From: Megamerina dolium | Taxonomy: Eukaryota > Arthropoda > Insecta > Diptera > Megamerinidae | Length of the DNA: 64,000 bases | Direction of reading: 5' to 3' | Assembly (NCBI GenBank): GCA_963854835.1 | Contig: OY978527.1 | Coordinates: forward strand, 20,090,845-20,154,844 | Shown: in pieces, positions 32,765 to 43,148 of the stretch | Layout: the number at the start of each line of letters is the position of its first letter | Position numbering within the stretch: the first letter of the stretch is position 1 | The notes under the pieces: model-generated | Database searches by the model: none | The model's input: only the letters and a program-made list of their open reading frames with translations | Told to the model about the DNA's origin: nothing | Made by a program: the position numbers and the translations under genes

Positions 32765-33725
32765 AGTTTATCACATTGCGATTCATTGGGAATGTGTTGG
32801 CTAGATGATTTGCAAATGTTTCAGCTTTTTCTTTATTGCTTTTAGCCCATTTACCATCACTGGTTCTAATTGCTAAGTTGTGACAGAGTGGTTTCTTTAA
32901 AAACTTTGTCGATTTCCATAGAAAGTTATCAGATTTTTTGTGACTCATTTTTAACCAGTCGACTCAAAGTTTTCAAAAGTTTAGCAGCTTTGTTGAGTTT
33001 TTGCTTGTCTTCAAAAGATCTAGTTTGATGCCATTTTTTTTTCTCAACTTCCTCTTCGATTTTTTGAGATTCATAATTTCTCTTGGGTAATTCTCCCCTA
33101 TAGCTTTTCTTTTATAGGATGGAGTGCTATTCCAAGCTGCATTTTGAATTTGTTTAATGAATTTATCTAGTTCGAGTTCTTCAGAAGTTACAGGTGAATA
33201 CCAGATTTCAACATTTTCATTAAGCAGTGCCTTAAATTAATTACAGTCAGTTAGTTTGTTGGTCAGTTTTACACCCTGGTCTTTTCTTATAATTGCCTCG
33301 GAATGGTTGGATATATTAGTGAGTGTTCGGAATTCAAGTCCCATCCTTCTTCAACTTCTATATAGTTTTCCAAGATTTTGTTAGTTAAAAAGAAGTCAAT
33401 AAGATCAGATACCTTATTTGGGTCGGTTGGTCAGTACATGGGTTTTCCTGTAGAAAGAAATTCGCAACCTGTAAACCCCAGTGGGTGCGCTCCGCATTAA
33501 AATCGCCTCCCATAATGATTTTATGTGCGTGCATTTCTATAAGTTCTATATATTCTTCAGAGGATATGTAATGTCATGGAGAGCTGTATATAGCAGTTAT
33601 TGTTAATGGTTGATTATTTGATTTAATAGTGACGGTTTTAGTTTGAAATTTTGGCGTGCTGAGCCTTCTTTCTTCATAATGATATATGTTATTTTTTTTA
33701 ATTATAGCACTTCCACCTTTCAGCA
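32765..33725 (-). pseudogene. Jockey ORF2 N-terminal fragment (EN plus linker)
   Basis: From 33725 downward: GGSAIIKKNNIYHYEERRL, ITAIYSSP, then HKIIMGGDFNAERTHWG with the catalytic GDFN. NSEHS stands where functional enzymes have SDHS. The linker ends SDNFLWKSTKFLKKPLC and KWAKSNKEKAETFANHLANT. The RT that should follow is absent. Stops and shifts are present. Confidence 0.8.
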
Positions 33726-33744
33726 CAGTTATCTGGGTGGATCG

Positions 33745-35590
33745 TATGATTATTATTATCGTTGGGGGGATGTTGCACCGCGACCTATAAGATCTATTGT
33801 GCCCCCTTCGCAGAGCTAGAGTGTGTCTCTTAGCCCTGTTCCCTCGATGAATTTTAGTGTTGGTCCTATTTCACAGAGTCTAAGTTCATCCTCGGGTATG
33901 ATGAAATCTCCAAGGTATTTTCTTCTCTTGTGCATCAGTGCGGAACGATTTCCTATCACATGTTGTGCGGTCTCGTACTCTTCCCTGCAGAACCTGCAGA
34001 GAGGATCAGAGAAAATTCCCTGTTTTGTTAGGTGATAATTCTTTATTCTTTATTAGATTCATACAGTCCTCGTAGCGTTTTAGGTTGTATGTCCCTAGCG
34101 TTAGGTTGGTGTGTGTTAGACCCGGTAAGTTTTCCCAGTATGATACGGGAGATGTTACCCGATCCTAATCCACAAAATTGTTCGGGCCCTACAAATGGAG
34201 TTGATGCTCTTTTCCTGGCAATCTTATCTGCTATTTCGTTACCATTGATCCCTTCATGCCCCGGAAACCATAGAATCCACACCTTATTGAGTTGGCCCAG
34301 GATGTTCAGTTTTTCAATGCACTCCATCATCAGTTTTTATGTAACTTGGTGAGATTTGAGCGCTTAAGTGCTGGCTGTTACTCAGTATTGCTATTCTGCG
34401 GCTCCGGTAATTCCCTTCGAAATTAAAATGCGCACATCTATCTATCGTGTATACTTCCGCTTGAAAGATAGAGGTGTTCTTACCCAATGGTTTAAAGTAA
34501 TTTTTCTCTGGTCCGAATACACCTGCCCCGGCTCCATCGTCGGTGAGGGAGCCGTCGGTGTACTATGTTATCATGTACTGGTTTACCTTGTATGTTTCTG
34601 ATATATCTTCCCAATGTTTTTTGTTGCTAAGCTCAGTTTTAAAATGTTTCTTGAAGCTAACGTGGTAAGAATCGAGTCCCTTGGCATCGAAATTTCAGGA
34701 AGTTGCTCAGCGAGAAGTTCTATCTTCCTTCAGTTGAGATAACTACCTGTGCTGATGTTGTTCCCAGCTACCCTCAAAATCACCCTCCTTGCTTGGGACT
34801 GGATGTTGATATGAAGGGGAGTAAGATCCAAGAGTATCTCCATTGATGCCGTTGGACATGTTCGCATAGCTTCCGTGATACATATATATGCAAGTCTTTG
34901 TAGCTTGCGAAGAGTGTTAATTACTGTCTGCTGCTTCGTGCACTTTTCCCAGACCAATGCCCCGTAGGTTATCATTGGCTTGACAATTGCTGTATATATT
35001 TATCGCAGAATTTTTGATGGACAGCCCCAACTTCTTCCCAGGTTTTCAGCATATTCTGTCCCTGTTGCCACGAATGTGGAAGATCCTGGGAAGTGTGTGT
35101 CAAGAAGTAATTTTACCCTTTCCTCTTCGTTTTTCGTGAAGGAGCCATCTCCTTTTGGAGGATGATATACTACTGCCTTTGACTAACAATTTATAGAGTT
35201 TTGACTCCTCAGTTTCTGAAACTTTTGCGTTTTGCTTTCCTAATCTCTTTATTGTAGAGTGTTAGAGTTCTTCTGTATTTCGTCCAATCCTCGGTAATTT
35301 TTGATCTATTTGAAAACCTTCGAACCTCGGCTCTTAGTTTCATTAGATCATTGTTCCACCAAAGCACATCCTTGGTAGGGCTTACCTTGCTTATTGGACA
35401 ACTATCCTCATATGAATCAATAATTAACTTATTGAAGCTTTCTACCGTAGTTTCTAGTTGTATTTCATTTCTGATACAGTCGCCTAATGTTAGTTGTCTT
35501 AGGTTTGCATTCAGATTGTTTAAGTATTTTCCTCCGGTTTGCTTTTCTCGGATTCCTTACAATTCTTTACATTAAATGCTCCCTCCCTAT
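33745..35590 (-). pseudogene. I-clade non-LTR element, RT deleted
   Basis: Starting at 35590 on the minus strand, the EN-RT linker shows WNNDLMKLRAEVRRF and WTKYRRTLTLYNKEIRKAKR, then PPKGDGSFTKNEEERVKLLL. The RT core is missing. It rejoins at YTAIVKPMITYGALVWEKC and continues to RNase H (WFPGHEGINGNEIADKIARK) and the C-terminal CRFCREEYETAQHVIG in shifted frames. It ends near an ATTATTATTAT tail, matching the (TAA)n of I elements and the copy at 10098. Confidence 0.83.
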
Positions 35591-35792
35591 GTCAAATCGC
35601 AATATTCTATGGACGGACATTGATGGTTCGTTGGATACTACCCAATGAATGTGTTGAACCGTTGATGAAATCTGTCAGCAATTCCGCAAAATGTTTATAT
35701 AGTTTCAAACACTCTTGAATATGTTTGAATTGTCCATGAAACCTTATGTTATTATGTAATTTCCAGCAAGTTTCTCGGTTGTATTTTCATAG

Positions 35793-36782
35793 CTAATCTT
35801 TTTGTATTATGATAGTTTTTTCGTTAATTTGTTCGATTTTTTTGTTATTATCGAACTTCAAATTACATGTTTTTCTTATAATACAATTTGTGCTTAGTTT
35901 TAATCCCTTAAGTGTTGTATATCTTAGAAAACTAAATGTTTTATTACCTATTTCTGTGATAGATTCAACTTGCTCATCTATACGGTAGTCGTTCAAATTA
36001 GAGATTGGGTATATTAAGTGAATTTTAGCGATGACAAAATCCTTTGGGACCTTTATTACTATTACTAGGAGGTTTTCTTGAACTCCATTGCTCCTATCTT
36101 TAGCCATTTTATTTTTGAAAAGTCTATGTTGAATTTTTCTATTTCTTCCGCGGTTAGAATTGAAGGGTACGCAACATTGAACTTGGCGGATGCTATACTA
36201 TCCTGAATTGTTTCTATTTTGTCTTTGAGATGTTGCAATGTCTGTACTTGTTCTAAGTAAATTAGTCTTTTTACCACTTCGTAATCTCCTCTGCTGATTG
36301 TGTTGAGTAAGGACTGTATTTTCATTCGGTATTTAATTATTGTTTGTCTAAGCATTGTAATTGTTCTGTTGAAGTAGTCGTTAAAAGTTATTTGTTTATT
36401 AAGGTTTTCAATAGAGTTGTGTGTGTTTGTTTCTACAGCTTGCTAGTGACCTACTATGTCCTGTCTGTCCTCCTCATCCATTACTCCGAACAACCATTTT
36501 TTGGCTGTTATGATCGACACAAAACCTTGGTTGTTATGTACCGGTATTACTTGGACCTGTGCTGCTGTGGTAAGGCACATTATCAGTAGTAAGATGATCG
36601 CTTGCGGGACCTGGAATTGATTCGTATTTAAGCGGTCGTTCGATGTTACTGCTATGGATATTTTCTATTAGTTTGTGTACAAATTTTGGAGTTTCTTTAT
36701 GTCTGACATTTTTGTAATTTTTAATATATCCCTTTCTTCTAAGTTCGGTGTATTTTTCTCTATCTCTATTTGCTCTTCTCAT
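35793..36782 (-). pseudogene. Errantivirus envelope remnants
   Basis: Three broken frames lie after integrase: 36782-36534 (basic, RRKGYIKNYKNVRHKE), 36355-36065 and 36107-35793. The last two read LNTISRGDYEVVKRLIYLEQ, SAKFNVAYPSILTAEEIEKF and then NLNDYRIDEQVESITEIGN. These helix-rich motifs are typical of the F-type (baculovirus-F-like) Env of 17.6/ZAM-like elements. A clean signal peptide, fusion peptide and transmembrane segment are not all visible. It is truncated and shifted. Confidence 0.7.
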
Positions 36783-36899
36783 GGTGTTCTCTTTTTGTTT
36801 CTTTAGGTGTTCGTTATTGTGGAATGGTGTATGTTATTGTACCAATAAATGGCTTTGTTCATTTGTTCAATAATTGGAATTTTATTTACTATGTTTAAT

Positions 36900-37560
36900 A
36901 TTCTGATTTTTTATGTGATAGTGTTATTTAGTCTCTCGGCATCTGCGTTTCTTGTGTGGCTATTAGGTTTTGTGAAATGAAACTCAACATTCTCCTGTGT
37001 TAGAAATTCTTTTACGTTTACATTATTAAATTCGTTATCGAAAACAAACTTTTAATTTTGCCTTTGTTTGCCATGAATTCTTGGATTTTAGATACTAATG
37101 TACGGCTATTTCTATCCAATAACGGAAAGCAGATTGTATGTTTAGAAAATTCGTCAATGAAGATAATAAATGTTTGTTTACTGTTTATATAGGTGTCAAT
37201 ATGGACTATTTCGTTTGTGGTCGTTGGTGTATCAGTCAGGTAAAACTTATTTTTAATGGGTTTTCTGTCATACTTTCCACCATTACTTATTCCGCAATTG
37301 TTTATGACTTTGTGCATACTTTTTTTAAGTGTTGGGTTATATATTTTACTTTTGATTCCTTCATATGTCGGTATGATACCGGCATAGCCTACTTCATCTT
37401 TGTGGAAAAGTGATATTTGTTTTAGAATTTCGTACTCATTTTCTATGTCTACTGCTAAATAGGAGCACATTACAAATTTATAGTGATTATTTTGAAATGT
37501 TGATATTAGTATTTGTTGGAGCTTGTAGTACTCATGATCATTAATTTGGGAGTAATTGGC
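36900..37560 (-). pseudogene. Errantivirus integrase
   Basis: The frame from 37470 shows ISLFHKDEVGYAGIIPTYEG, KSMHKVINNCGISNGGKYDR and EIVHIDTYINSKQTFIIFID. The zinc finger is degraded (only some His/Cys positions remain: H, then C followed by S instead of C). HIDTY carries the first catalytic Asp. Stops follow before the second Asp region. Confidence 0.78.
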
Positions 37561-37784
37561 TATCTTTCCACCAGAAAAGTGCTGAGGAGAAGATTCGGAA
37601 TATTTCCATGCAAACAGTCATTTCGGTCAATGAAAATTCTTTTATTTCTGAATATAGTTTCATATGGTTTATCCTTTTCATCCTGTAGGATAATTTGTTG
37701 TCTAAATTTATTAACGATAGTGTCCAATATAGGGATGTGGTTATTTAGCTCCTCCTTGGCTCTTCATTGTCACTGAGCGGTAAA

Positions 37785-38712
37785 TCATTCAGGCAATTTA
37801 TTTCCGAGGTACTGGCATTTATTCGACTTATTATCTTTCCCTTTTATATAGTCTATCTTAGCATTGTATTTTCTCAATTGTAATAACCATCTTTTCAATC
37901 TAGGGTTTATATCTTTTCCTGAAAATTTTGTCTGGAGCCACTTAAGTGATTGATGGTCACTTTGGAGGTCGAATTCTTCTCGACCATAGATATATGGTCT
38001 AAAATATTTGACCGCCCATACGATGGCAAGTAACTCTTTTTCAACTGCTGAATAATTTCGTTCGTGTTTTTTCAGTGTCCGTGATGCAAAAGCTGTCGGA
38101 TATCCGTCTTGGATTAACACTGCTCCTAGAGCGGAGTTACTTGCGTCGGTGATCAATTTGAACCGACGTGCAAAATTGGGGTATCTAAGGATTGGTGTTT
38201 TGGACAAAATATCCTTTAATTTTTCGAAGGCATAAATATAATTCGGATCGTTTTTGTTTAATTTTTCCTCTTTCTGAAGGTATTTTATCATTGGATTCGC
38301 TTTTTTTGCGTAATGTTTAATAAATTTTCTGTAGAATCATGTCATGGTTAGGAAAGACTTGATCTGTTTTTGGGAGCTGGGAAGTTTAAAATTTTGAATT
38401 ATTTCTATTTTTTTTTTTTGGGTCTGGCTTAACCCCTTGTGGAGTAAGGACATGACCTAAGAAAAGTGTTTCTTTCTTAAGAAAGTTACATTTGTCCGGT
38501 TGGACTTTTAATTGTTCATGTCTAAGTGTTGTCAAAATAGATTTTATGCTGTTTATATGTTCCTCAAGGGACGTACTGAATAGAAGTATGTCGTCCATAT
38601 ATACGACGCAAATTCTATTAACGTGTTCCTTTAGTACAGAATTCATTAATCGTTGAAAAGTAGAGGGTGCATTCTTCAAGCCGAAGGGCATTCTTACGAA
38701 TTTATAATGCAC
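37785..38712 (-). pseudogene. Errantivirus RT and RNase H
   Basis: The frame from 38712 contains FVRMPFGLKNAPSTFQRLMN and VVYMDDILLFSTSLEEHI, so the catalytic YMDD is intact, followed by FLGHVLTPQGVKPDP. After a break near 38300-38386 the second frame reads ILRYPNFARRFKLITDASNS, KKHERNYSAVEKELLAIVWA and LQSDHQSLKWL, with RNase H D, E and D present. Confidence 0.9.
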
Positions 38713-38944
38713 TAGCGGTGATGAAAACGCGGTCTATTTTCCTTCCGTGAATTTGCGGATATCTGTATATTTTTGAGTACAATGGTTTATCAGTTTTTGT
38801 TATAATTTCGTTTTTAATTCCACCTGTGGACGTTAGCTTATCACCCTCTTTGAAAAAGGTCATCAAACTCAATTAATAATTCTTGTACTTTATCCTTTTC
38901 CTCTTTATTTAAATGGTCTAAATTAATATTGTTTTCCGTTGCCT

Positions 38945-39295
38945 CTAAGTTATATATTTCCTCATATACAAATCTGCGGAATCTTGGAATAATATTCGAT
39001 TTCCGAATATCTCGATATGTCGGTCGCTGGAATTTATCTGAGCCTTGAAGGGTATTAAAAAGTTTTGGCCGATAATTGCATCATACTCTTTACTAGAAAA
39101 ATCTGTTACTTTCCAAGAAATTGTTCCCTCTATTCCAAATTCCTCCGGTATTGGTGTAATGATGTGGTGTGTTATTTCGTTAACACCGTTTATAGTGCTA
39201 AAATGAATTTTTTTTAGGGGTTGTGGCTGAAAACCGCGAAGTGCTGTTGGCTTAATAATGCTGGTATCAGATCCAATGTCTATGAGGCACTTCAA
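38945..39295 (-). pseudogene. Errantivirus aspartic protease region
   Basis: MKCLIDIGSDTSIIKPTALR carries the active-site region, with DIGS where retroviral-type proteases have D-T/S-G. YDAIIGQNFLIPFKAQI is the conserved IIG.D/N block near the C-terminus. A stop separates it from RT. Confidence 0.75.
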
Positions 39296-39321
39296 AATTT
39301 GTTTATTGATTTTTATTGATA

Positions 39322-40218
39322 TTATTGGTAACTTTGTTCTGAGGCTGGTATTAGAAAATTTACTTCCTCGGTTGTGTCCTGGTTATGTTCTTGAATAGTG
39401 TCTATCTCTATATATTGTGTCACAGAGGTTTGCCGTGTTTGGTCGACACTCATATGTGACTGATTTGATTGATTAGACCCGTAATTTTGGTTTTGTCTGT
39501 TGTTACTATATCGATTGCCCTGATAGCTTTGGTTGTTAGTGTTTTCGTTTTTGTTGACTTTTGGTGTGTTGTTGTTATAATTGTAGTAGTTTTGTCTATT
39601 CGTATTAGGCTGTTCATTGTTTTGTTTGAAAGTATTGTTATAGTTCCTCTCTCTATTTTGTCTATTAACACTTATTGGCTGATATAGGGTGGACATACCA
39701 TCCCCTAATTCATACAACACATTTAACTCATATTTCGCTTTTTCAAAATATTCGAATAATTCTCTAAGAGTAGTCACTTGCACTGCCCTGCATCCGTTAT
39801 ATATATGTCCAAACGTTGTCCTTGGCCGGAATTGTTGCTTCAGTTTCATCTTTAACTCGATCCATGTTGGGTTATTGCTGAGGTCCTGTAGCGTCTTCGC
39901 TGGTTCTCCTCTTATTTTTTCATTTATTATTATGTTGAGGCCGAAAGATTTCAATTGCGCGTTGCTGCCACATAGCTGTATCACCTGCTACACTGACTTG
40001 ATGAACGACGTCAAGTATATTGAATCTGTTAGGGGCTGGATCGCCCTGAATTGGTTTACCACATCTTTTGGGGACATTCCCAGATTATTAAGTTGAAGAT
40101 TTTGCAGCATTTGAGCTTGTTGCATATGTTGCTCCTGCTGTTGTTGGTGGAGGTTGTTAATAAGTTCTTCTTGTTGTTGAATGACCAACTGCATCTGCTG
40201 CTGCTCTTGGTTTTGCAT
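39322..40218 (-). pseudogene. Errantivirus gag
   Basis: The start at 40218 gives a Gln-rich N-terminus (QNQEQQQMQLVIQQQEEL, HMQQAQMLQNLQLN), then a frame break at about 39990. The second frame contains IQLCGSNAQLKSFGLNII, NNPTWIELKMKLKQQF and RTTFGHIYNGCRAVQV, and ends in an Asn/Gln-rich basic tail without zinc knuckles, as is usual in the 17.6/297 group. Confidence 0.82.
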
Positions 40219-40480
40219 TGTTGTGCATTTTTAGAGTTTCTTTTTTTTTTTTAAATTGAGAATTTTTTTTTAAAATTTTTCACAATCTCAACAGGGATAA
40301 TTTGGTAAGATTTTCTTGTAAGGCTACTCAAGTTTGTACGGTTTGTTTTTTCGTATTTCTTTTTTTGATCGAGTGTTTTTATTTGTTTTTCTTTTTTTTA
40401 ACATATTTTTTCAAAGAAAAAAATAATAATAATACCGCGACTGTGGTTCGATTAACTTTATCTTTAGATAAAGTCCGTTT

Positions 40481-40490
40481 GACTGCGCCA
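40481..40490 (-). promoter_or_regulatory. Errantivirus primer-binding site (tRNA-Ser-like)
   Basis: TGGCGCAGTC on the minus strand lies directly after the LTR end (CTTACATAAG). It matches the primer-site start of 17.6/297-like elements. Confidence 0.75.
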
Positions 40491-40491
40491 C

Positions 40492-40905
40492 TTATGTAAG
40501 TATAGAAAAAGGCAAAAAAAACTCTTGAGTTTTATTTTTATTGATTCCGATAAACTCCAACCTTTTTGGTTGAGGCGAATCTTAAGACTAAAAAATATAA
40601 TTTGCTTCTTATCGCTATAGAAGACCTCGTTGTTCAGGTACTTATTTGATTACTAAGCAGAAGGCTTTTACAATGTTGCAATGTTTATATATTGTTTTTT
40701 TTTTCGGTCAACGATATTAGAATGATGCAATGTTTATATATGTCAACAAAGTACGTTAATCTTTTTCATTACGTTGCATCTTTCTAAGTTCGTTGATCGT
40801 TTATGTATTTTTTTATTATTTCTTCGATATTGTTTGTGTTAAAAATATCGGTTTTGTTTACAGGGTGAGTAGTAGGGTGAGTTCTGGGTTACAGGGTATG
40901 TAACT
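40492..40905 (-). repeat. Errantivirus 5' LTR with duplicated TATA motif
   Basis: The probable LTR starts AGTTACATACCCTG (40905 downward) and ends at the primer site. The motif ATATATAAACATTGCA occurs twice, at about 40676-40691 and 40727-40742, in an internal direct repeat. The outer boundary is inferred from where Jockey similarity ends (about 40925). Confidence 0.65.
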
Positions 40906-41216
40906 CACGTGCACTTCATCCTGCTTTATGGCACCGGATTGTATGATATATTGAGTGTTTTTTGAAAGTTGTACATGAGTGTGAAGCAAAATGAGTTTCA
41001 GATATTAGACAGATCAATTTGCTTTTTATTTAGTATTAGCTCTAGTTCTTACTGGTGTTTTAACAGTCTGTTCGCATTCCATGACATAATTCTTAGAGTT
41101 CGTCGTTATTTGTTTGAGGAATTTGTAATAAGTTTTTCTTCAAGCTTGGCTAAACGATTTTTAATAGTATTTGAAAATATTTCCTGGTTTTGGAGCTTAT
41201 CGAGTATTTGAATAAG

Positions 41217-41230
41217 TATATCGTCACTTT
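41217..41230 (+). repeat. SINE target-site duplication, left
   Basis: TATATCGTCACTTT is repeated exactly at 41611-41624 on the other side of the SINE. Confidence 0.9.
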
Positions 41231-41610
41231 TTAGGGTCACTTTAGAGGGTGCCGTAGCTCAGTGGTTAGTGTGTTCGCCTTCTGATCTGTAGGTCGTGGT
41301 TCAATACCCGGCTGATGCATAACATATTTAATATCGAAAAGATTTTTCTTTCGAAAGGTACCCACCTGTTGGCAAGCAATTGGCAATTCTTCCGACAGTA
41401 ACAACTTGCCATGAAAAAGCTTCTAAGAAGAACTCTGTGACAAAGCTCAGAAAAAGTGATGTCACAAGTGTTCTGCCGTTCGGAACCGGCTAAAATAAGT
41501 AGGTCCATTCTAATACTGTCCAAAATTTAAGACGCACAACAGTAATGGAAGAGAAGCTCGGCCAATGAGCCCTTTGGGGCTTTAAGTGCCACATATTTAT
41601 TTATTTTTTT
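41231..41610 (+). mobile_element. tRNA-derived SINE, complete copy with 14-bp TSD
   Basis: The tRNA-like head starts at about 41246 (GGGTGCCGTAGCTCAGTGG). The A box is at 41255-41265 (TAGCTCAGTGG) and the B box at 41298-41308 (GGTTCAATACC). A body of about 300 bases follows, ending GGGGCTTTAAGTGCCAC and then ATTTATTTATTTTTTT. It inserted into Jockey ORF1: removing it and one TSD restores the ORF1 frame (SDDILIQILDKLQNQ). Partners for retrotransposition would be a LINE whose tail it shares, not identified here. Confidence 0.93.
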
Positions 41611-42440
41611 TATATCGTCACTTTATTATTGGAATTATCCTTATTTATTTTGGCTGTTTGAGCATAAGTTCTACCTATAGTTCTATTAGATATTTTTTCT
41701 GTATTTTGCATGGCACTTAAATTTTTTGACGATTGCGCTTCATTTTGAAGTCTCAATTTTTACTATTGAGTGAAGAATGTGTTAACAGTAGTTAACGCTT
41801 TGAAGCCTTGTTTTTGCAAATCGTTGACAATATGATTAGCGTCGCATGAGTGATGTAGATTTTTTGCTATGACTCTGATTGGTCTTGTCTGTTTATTTTC
41901 GTATGAATGCCAGTCATAATTCAATTCAGACAGGACTTTTTTAGAGGCTCGATAATCTTCACCGTCAAAGATGTTTATTTTTTGAGTACCATTACCCAGT
42001 AACCGTATTTTAAAGTTATTTTTAACATTTTGGTTTTTGGAGTTTTTCATATTCAGGTATGGTGTCTTTTACGTTTTTAGTTTTTGAAGTTATTTCTGGC
42101 GAAAACTCTGCCCTACGTTTTTTGCTTGGCCTAGTTTTCTTTACTACCCAGTCAGTATCTTTTGCAAGCTCTTCTATATCTGTTGCATATTCCACATGTT
42201 CCTCATTGATGCCAATGCTTATAGCTGAATTAAAATTTAGAATTAGAATTTAATTTTTTACTTTGAGAGATCACATTCCTTTTTCTTTTCCAGACATTCT
42301 TTTTCTAAATCCAGAAGTTTTTTTGTATATTTTTAATTTGTGACTCATCCGTTTTTTTCCAATAAATAAATCAGTAAATACGTTACTGTTGTTTGGATAG
42401 TAGTTTTACTTTGCTTTGGTTCATTTACTGGAGTTTTATT

Positions 42441-43086
42441 TAGTTCAGCAACGGCACTTTAACCTTGTGGAACTGTCGAGCCTAGGTACCAATGTGTTAC
42501 GAGTCCTTTCGCAACTTTAACACTGATCACCTGAAAAGTGGAGTTAAATTGGTGGAGTATACTCACCTCCTCTCCTGTCCCTTAAAAAAACGCCTATTGA
42601 TCTTTAGTTGCTGTCTTTCTTTTGCCTTTATTTTTACCACTTTCAATACAATTATGATTCTCTTTTCACCTTAAATACTATACTAGAGGGCCTCGTAAGG
42701 ATCGCAGTATTCACTAGTCACTGGTCACTTAATTTACAACTTCGATCTACTTTACTAACCTTATATGAGATTTTAAATCTATTCACAAACAAATCTACCA
42801 TCTACATACAAATCCACCATCTAAAATTCGCAGTCGAAAATTAATTCACATCATATGTGTTTATGCATGAACCCATTGTGTGGGAAAGTAACTTTTTTAT
42901 ATTCACACACATGAGTAGTTAACGTGATTATAGTTATCATGGTATGTCTAAACATTGTTAATATGCTTACGTAAATGCAATTGTGTGGAAAGGTGCTTTG
43001 TCTGCTCAATTGCGTCAATGTTCTGGCATTCCACAATTTCGGGAAATATGTGCATATGTGCATATTTCATATTTTAGCTCGTAACA
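42441..43086 (-). mobile_element. LTR family A, copy truncated at its 3' end
   Basis: On the minus strand it starts TGTTACGAGCTAAAATATG at 43086 and runs for 646 bases through the same blocks as the solo LTRs at 1104 and 3976. It stops at GTGCCGTTGCTGAAC, short of the conserved ACAACA end. It directly abuts the Jockey 5' part. Confidence 0.8.
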
Positions 43087-43148
43087 CGTTTGACGAAATA
43101 TTTGTTAACATTTTCATTATAAACCCTATCCTTTGTGTATTTCTCTTA

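Larger units (their letters stand above)
35591..40905 (-). mobile_element. Errantivirus-like gypsy element (17.6/297 group), 3'-truncated
   Basis: On the minus strand the order is 5' LTR, tRNA-Ser-type primer site, gag, protease, RT, RNase H, integrase and envelope. The layout and motifs match insect errantiviruses such as 17.6 and 297. The 3' LTR is absent: the envelope region breaks at about 35590 against an I-like element. Several frameshifts and stops occur in pol and env, so the copy is dead. Confidence 0.88.
40925..42440 (-). pseudogene. Jockey element: ORF1 and start of ORF2, split by a SINE
   Basis: On the minus strand ORF1 begins near 42440 and shows LLDLEKECLEKKKECDLSK, then TDIEELAKDTDWVVKKTRPS. 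After a frame loss at 42050 comes the PRE_C2HC-type block (NNFKIRLLGNGTQKINIFDG, RPIRVIAKNLHHSCDANHIV). After the SINE, ORF1 ends LEEKLITNSSNK with its stop at 41106-41108. ORF2 starts at 41087 with MSWNANRLLKHQ, a stop, then IDLCLISETHFASH. The fragment stops at about 40925 against the errantivirus LTR. No C2HC knuckles remain. Confidence 0.82.

Noticed and set aside
37138..37776. Plus-strand ORFs opposite integrase
   Set aside because: The minus strand reads integrase motifs. The plus frames have no family features.
39469..40254. Plus-strand ORFs rich in Val, Leu and Ile that look like membrane proteins
   Set aside because: They are antisense to the Asn/Gln-rich errantivirus gag.
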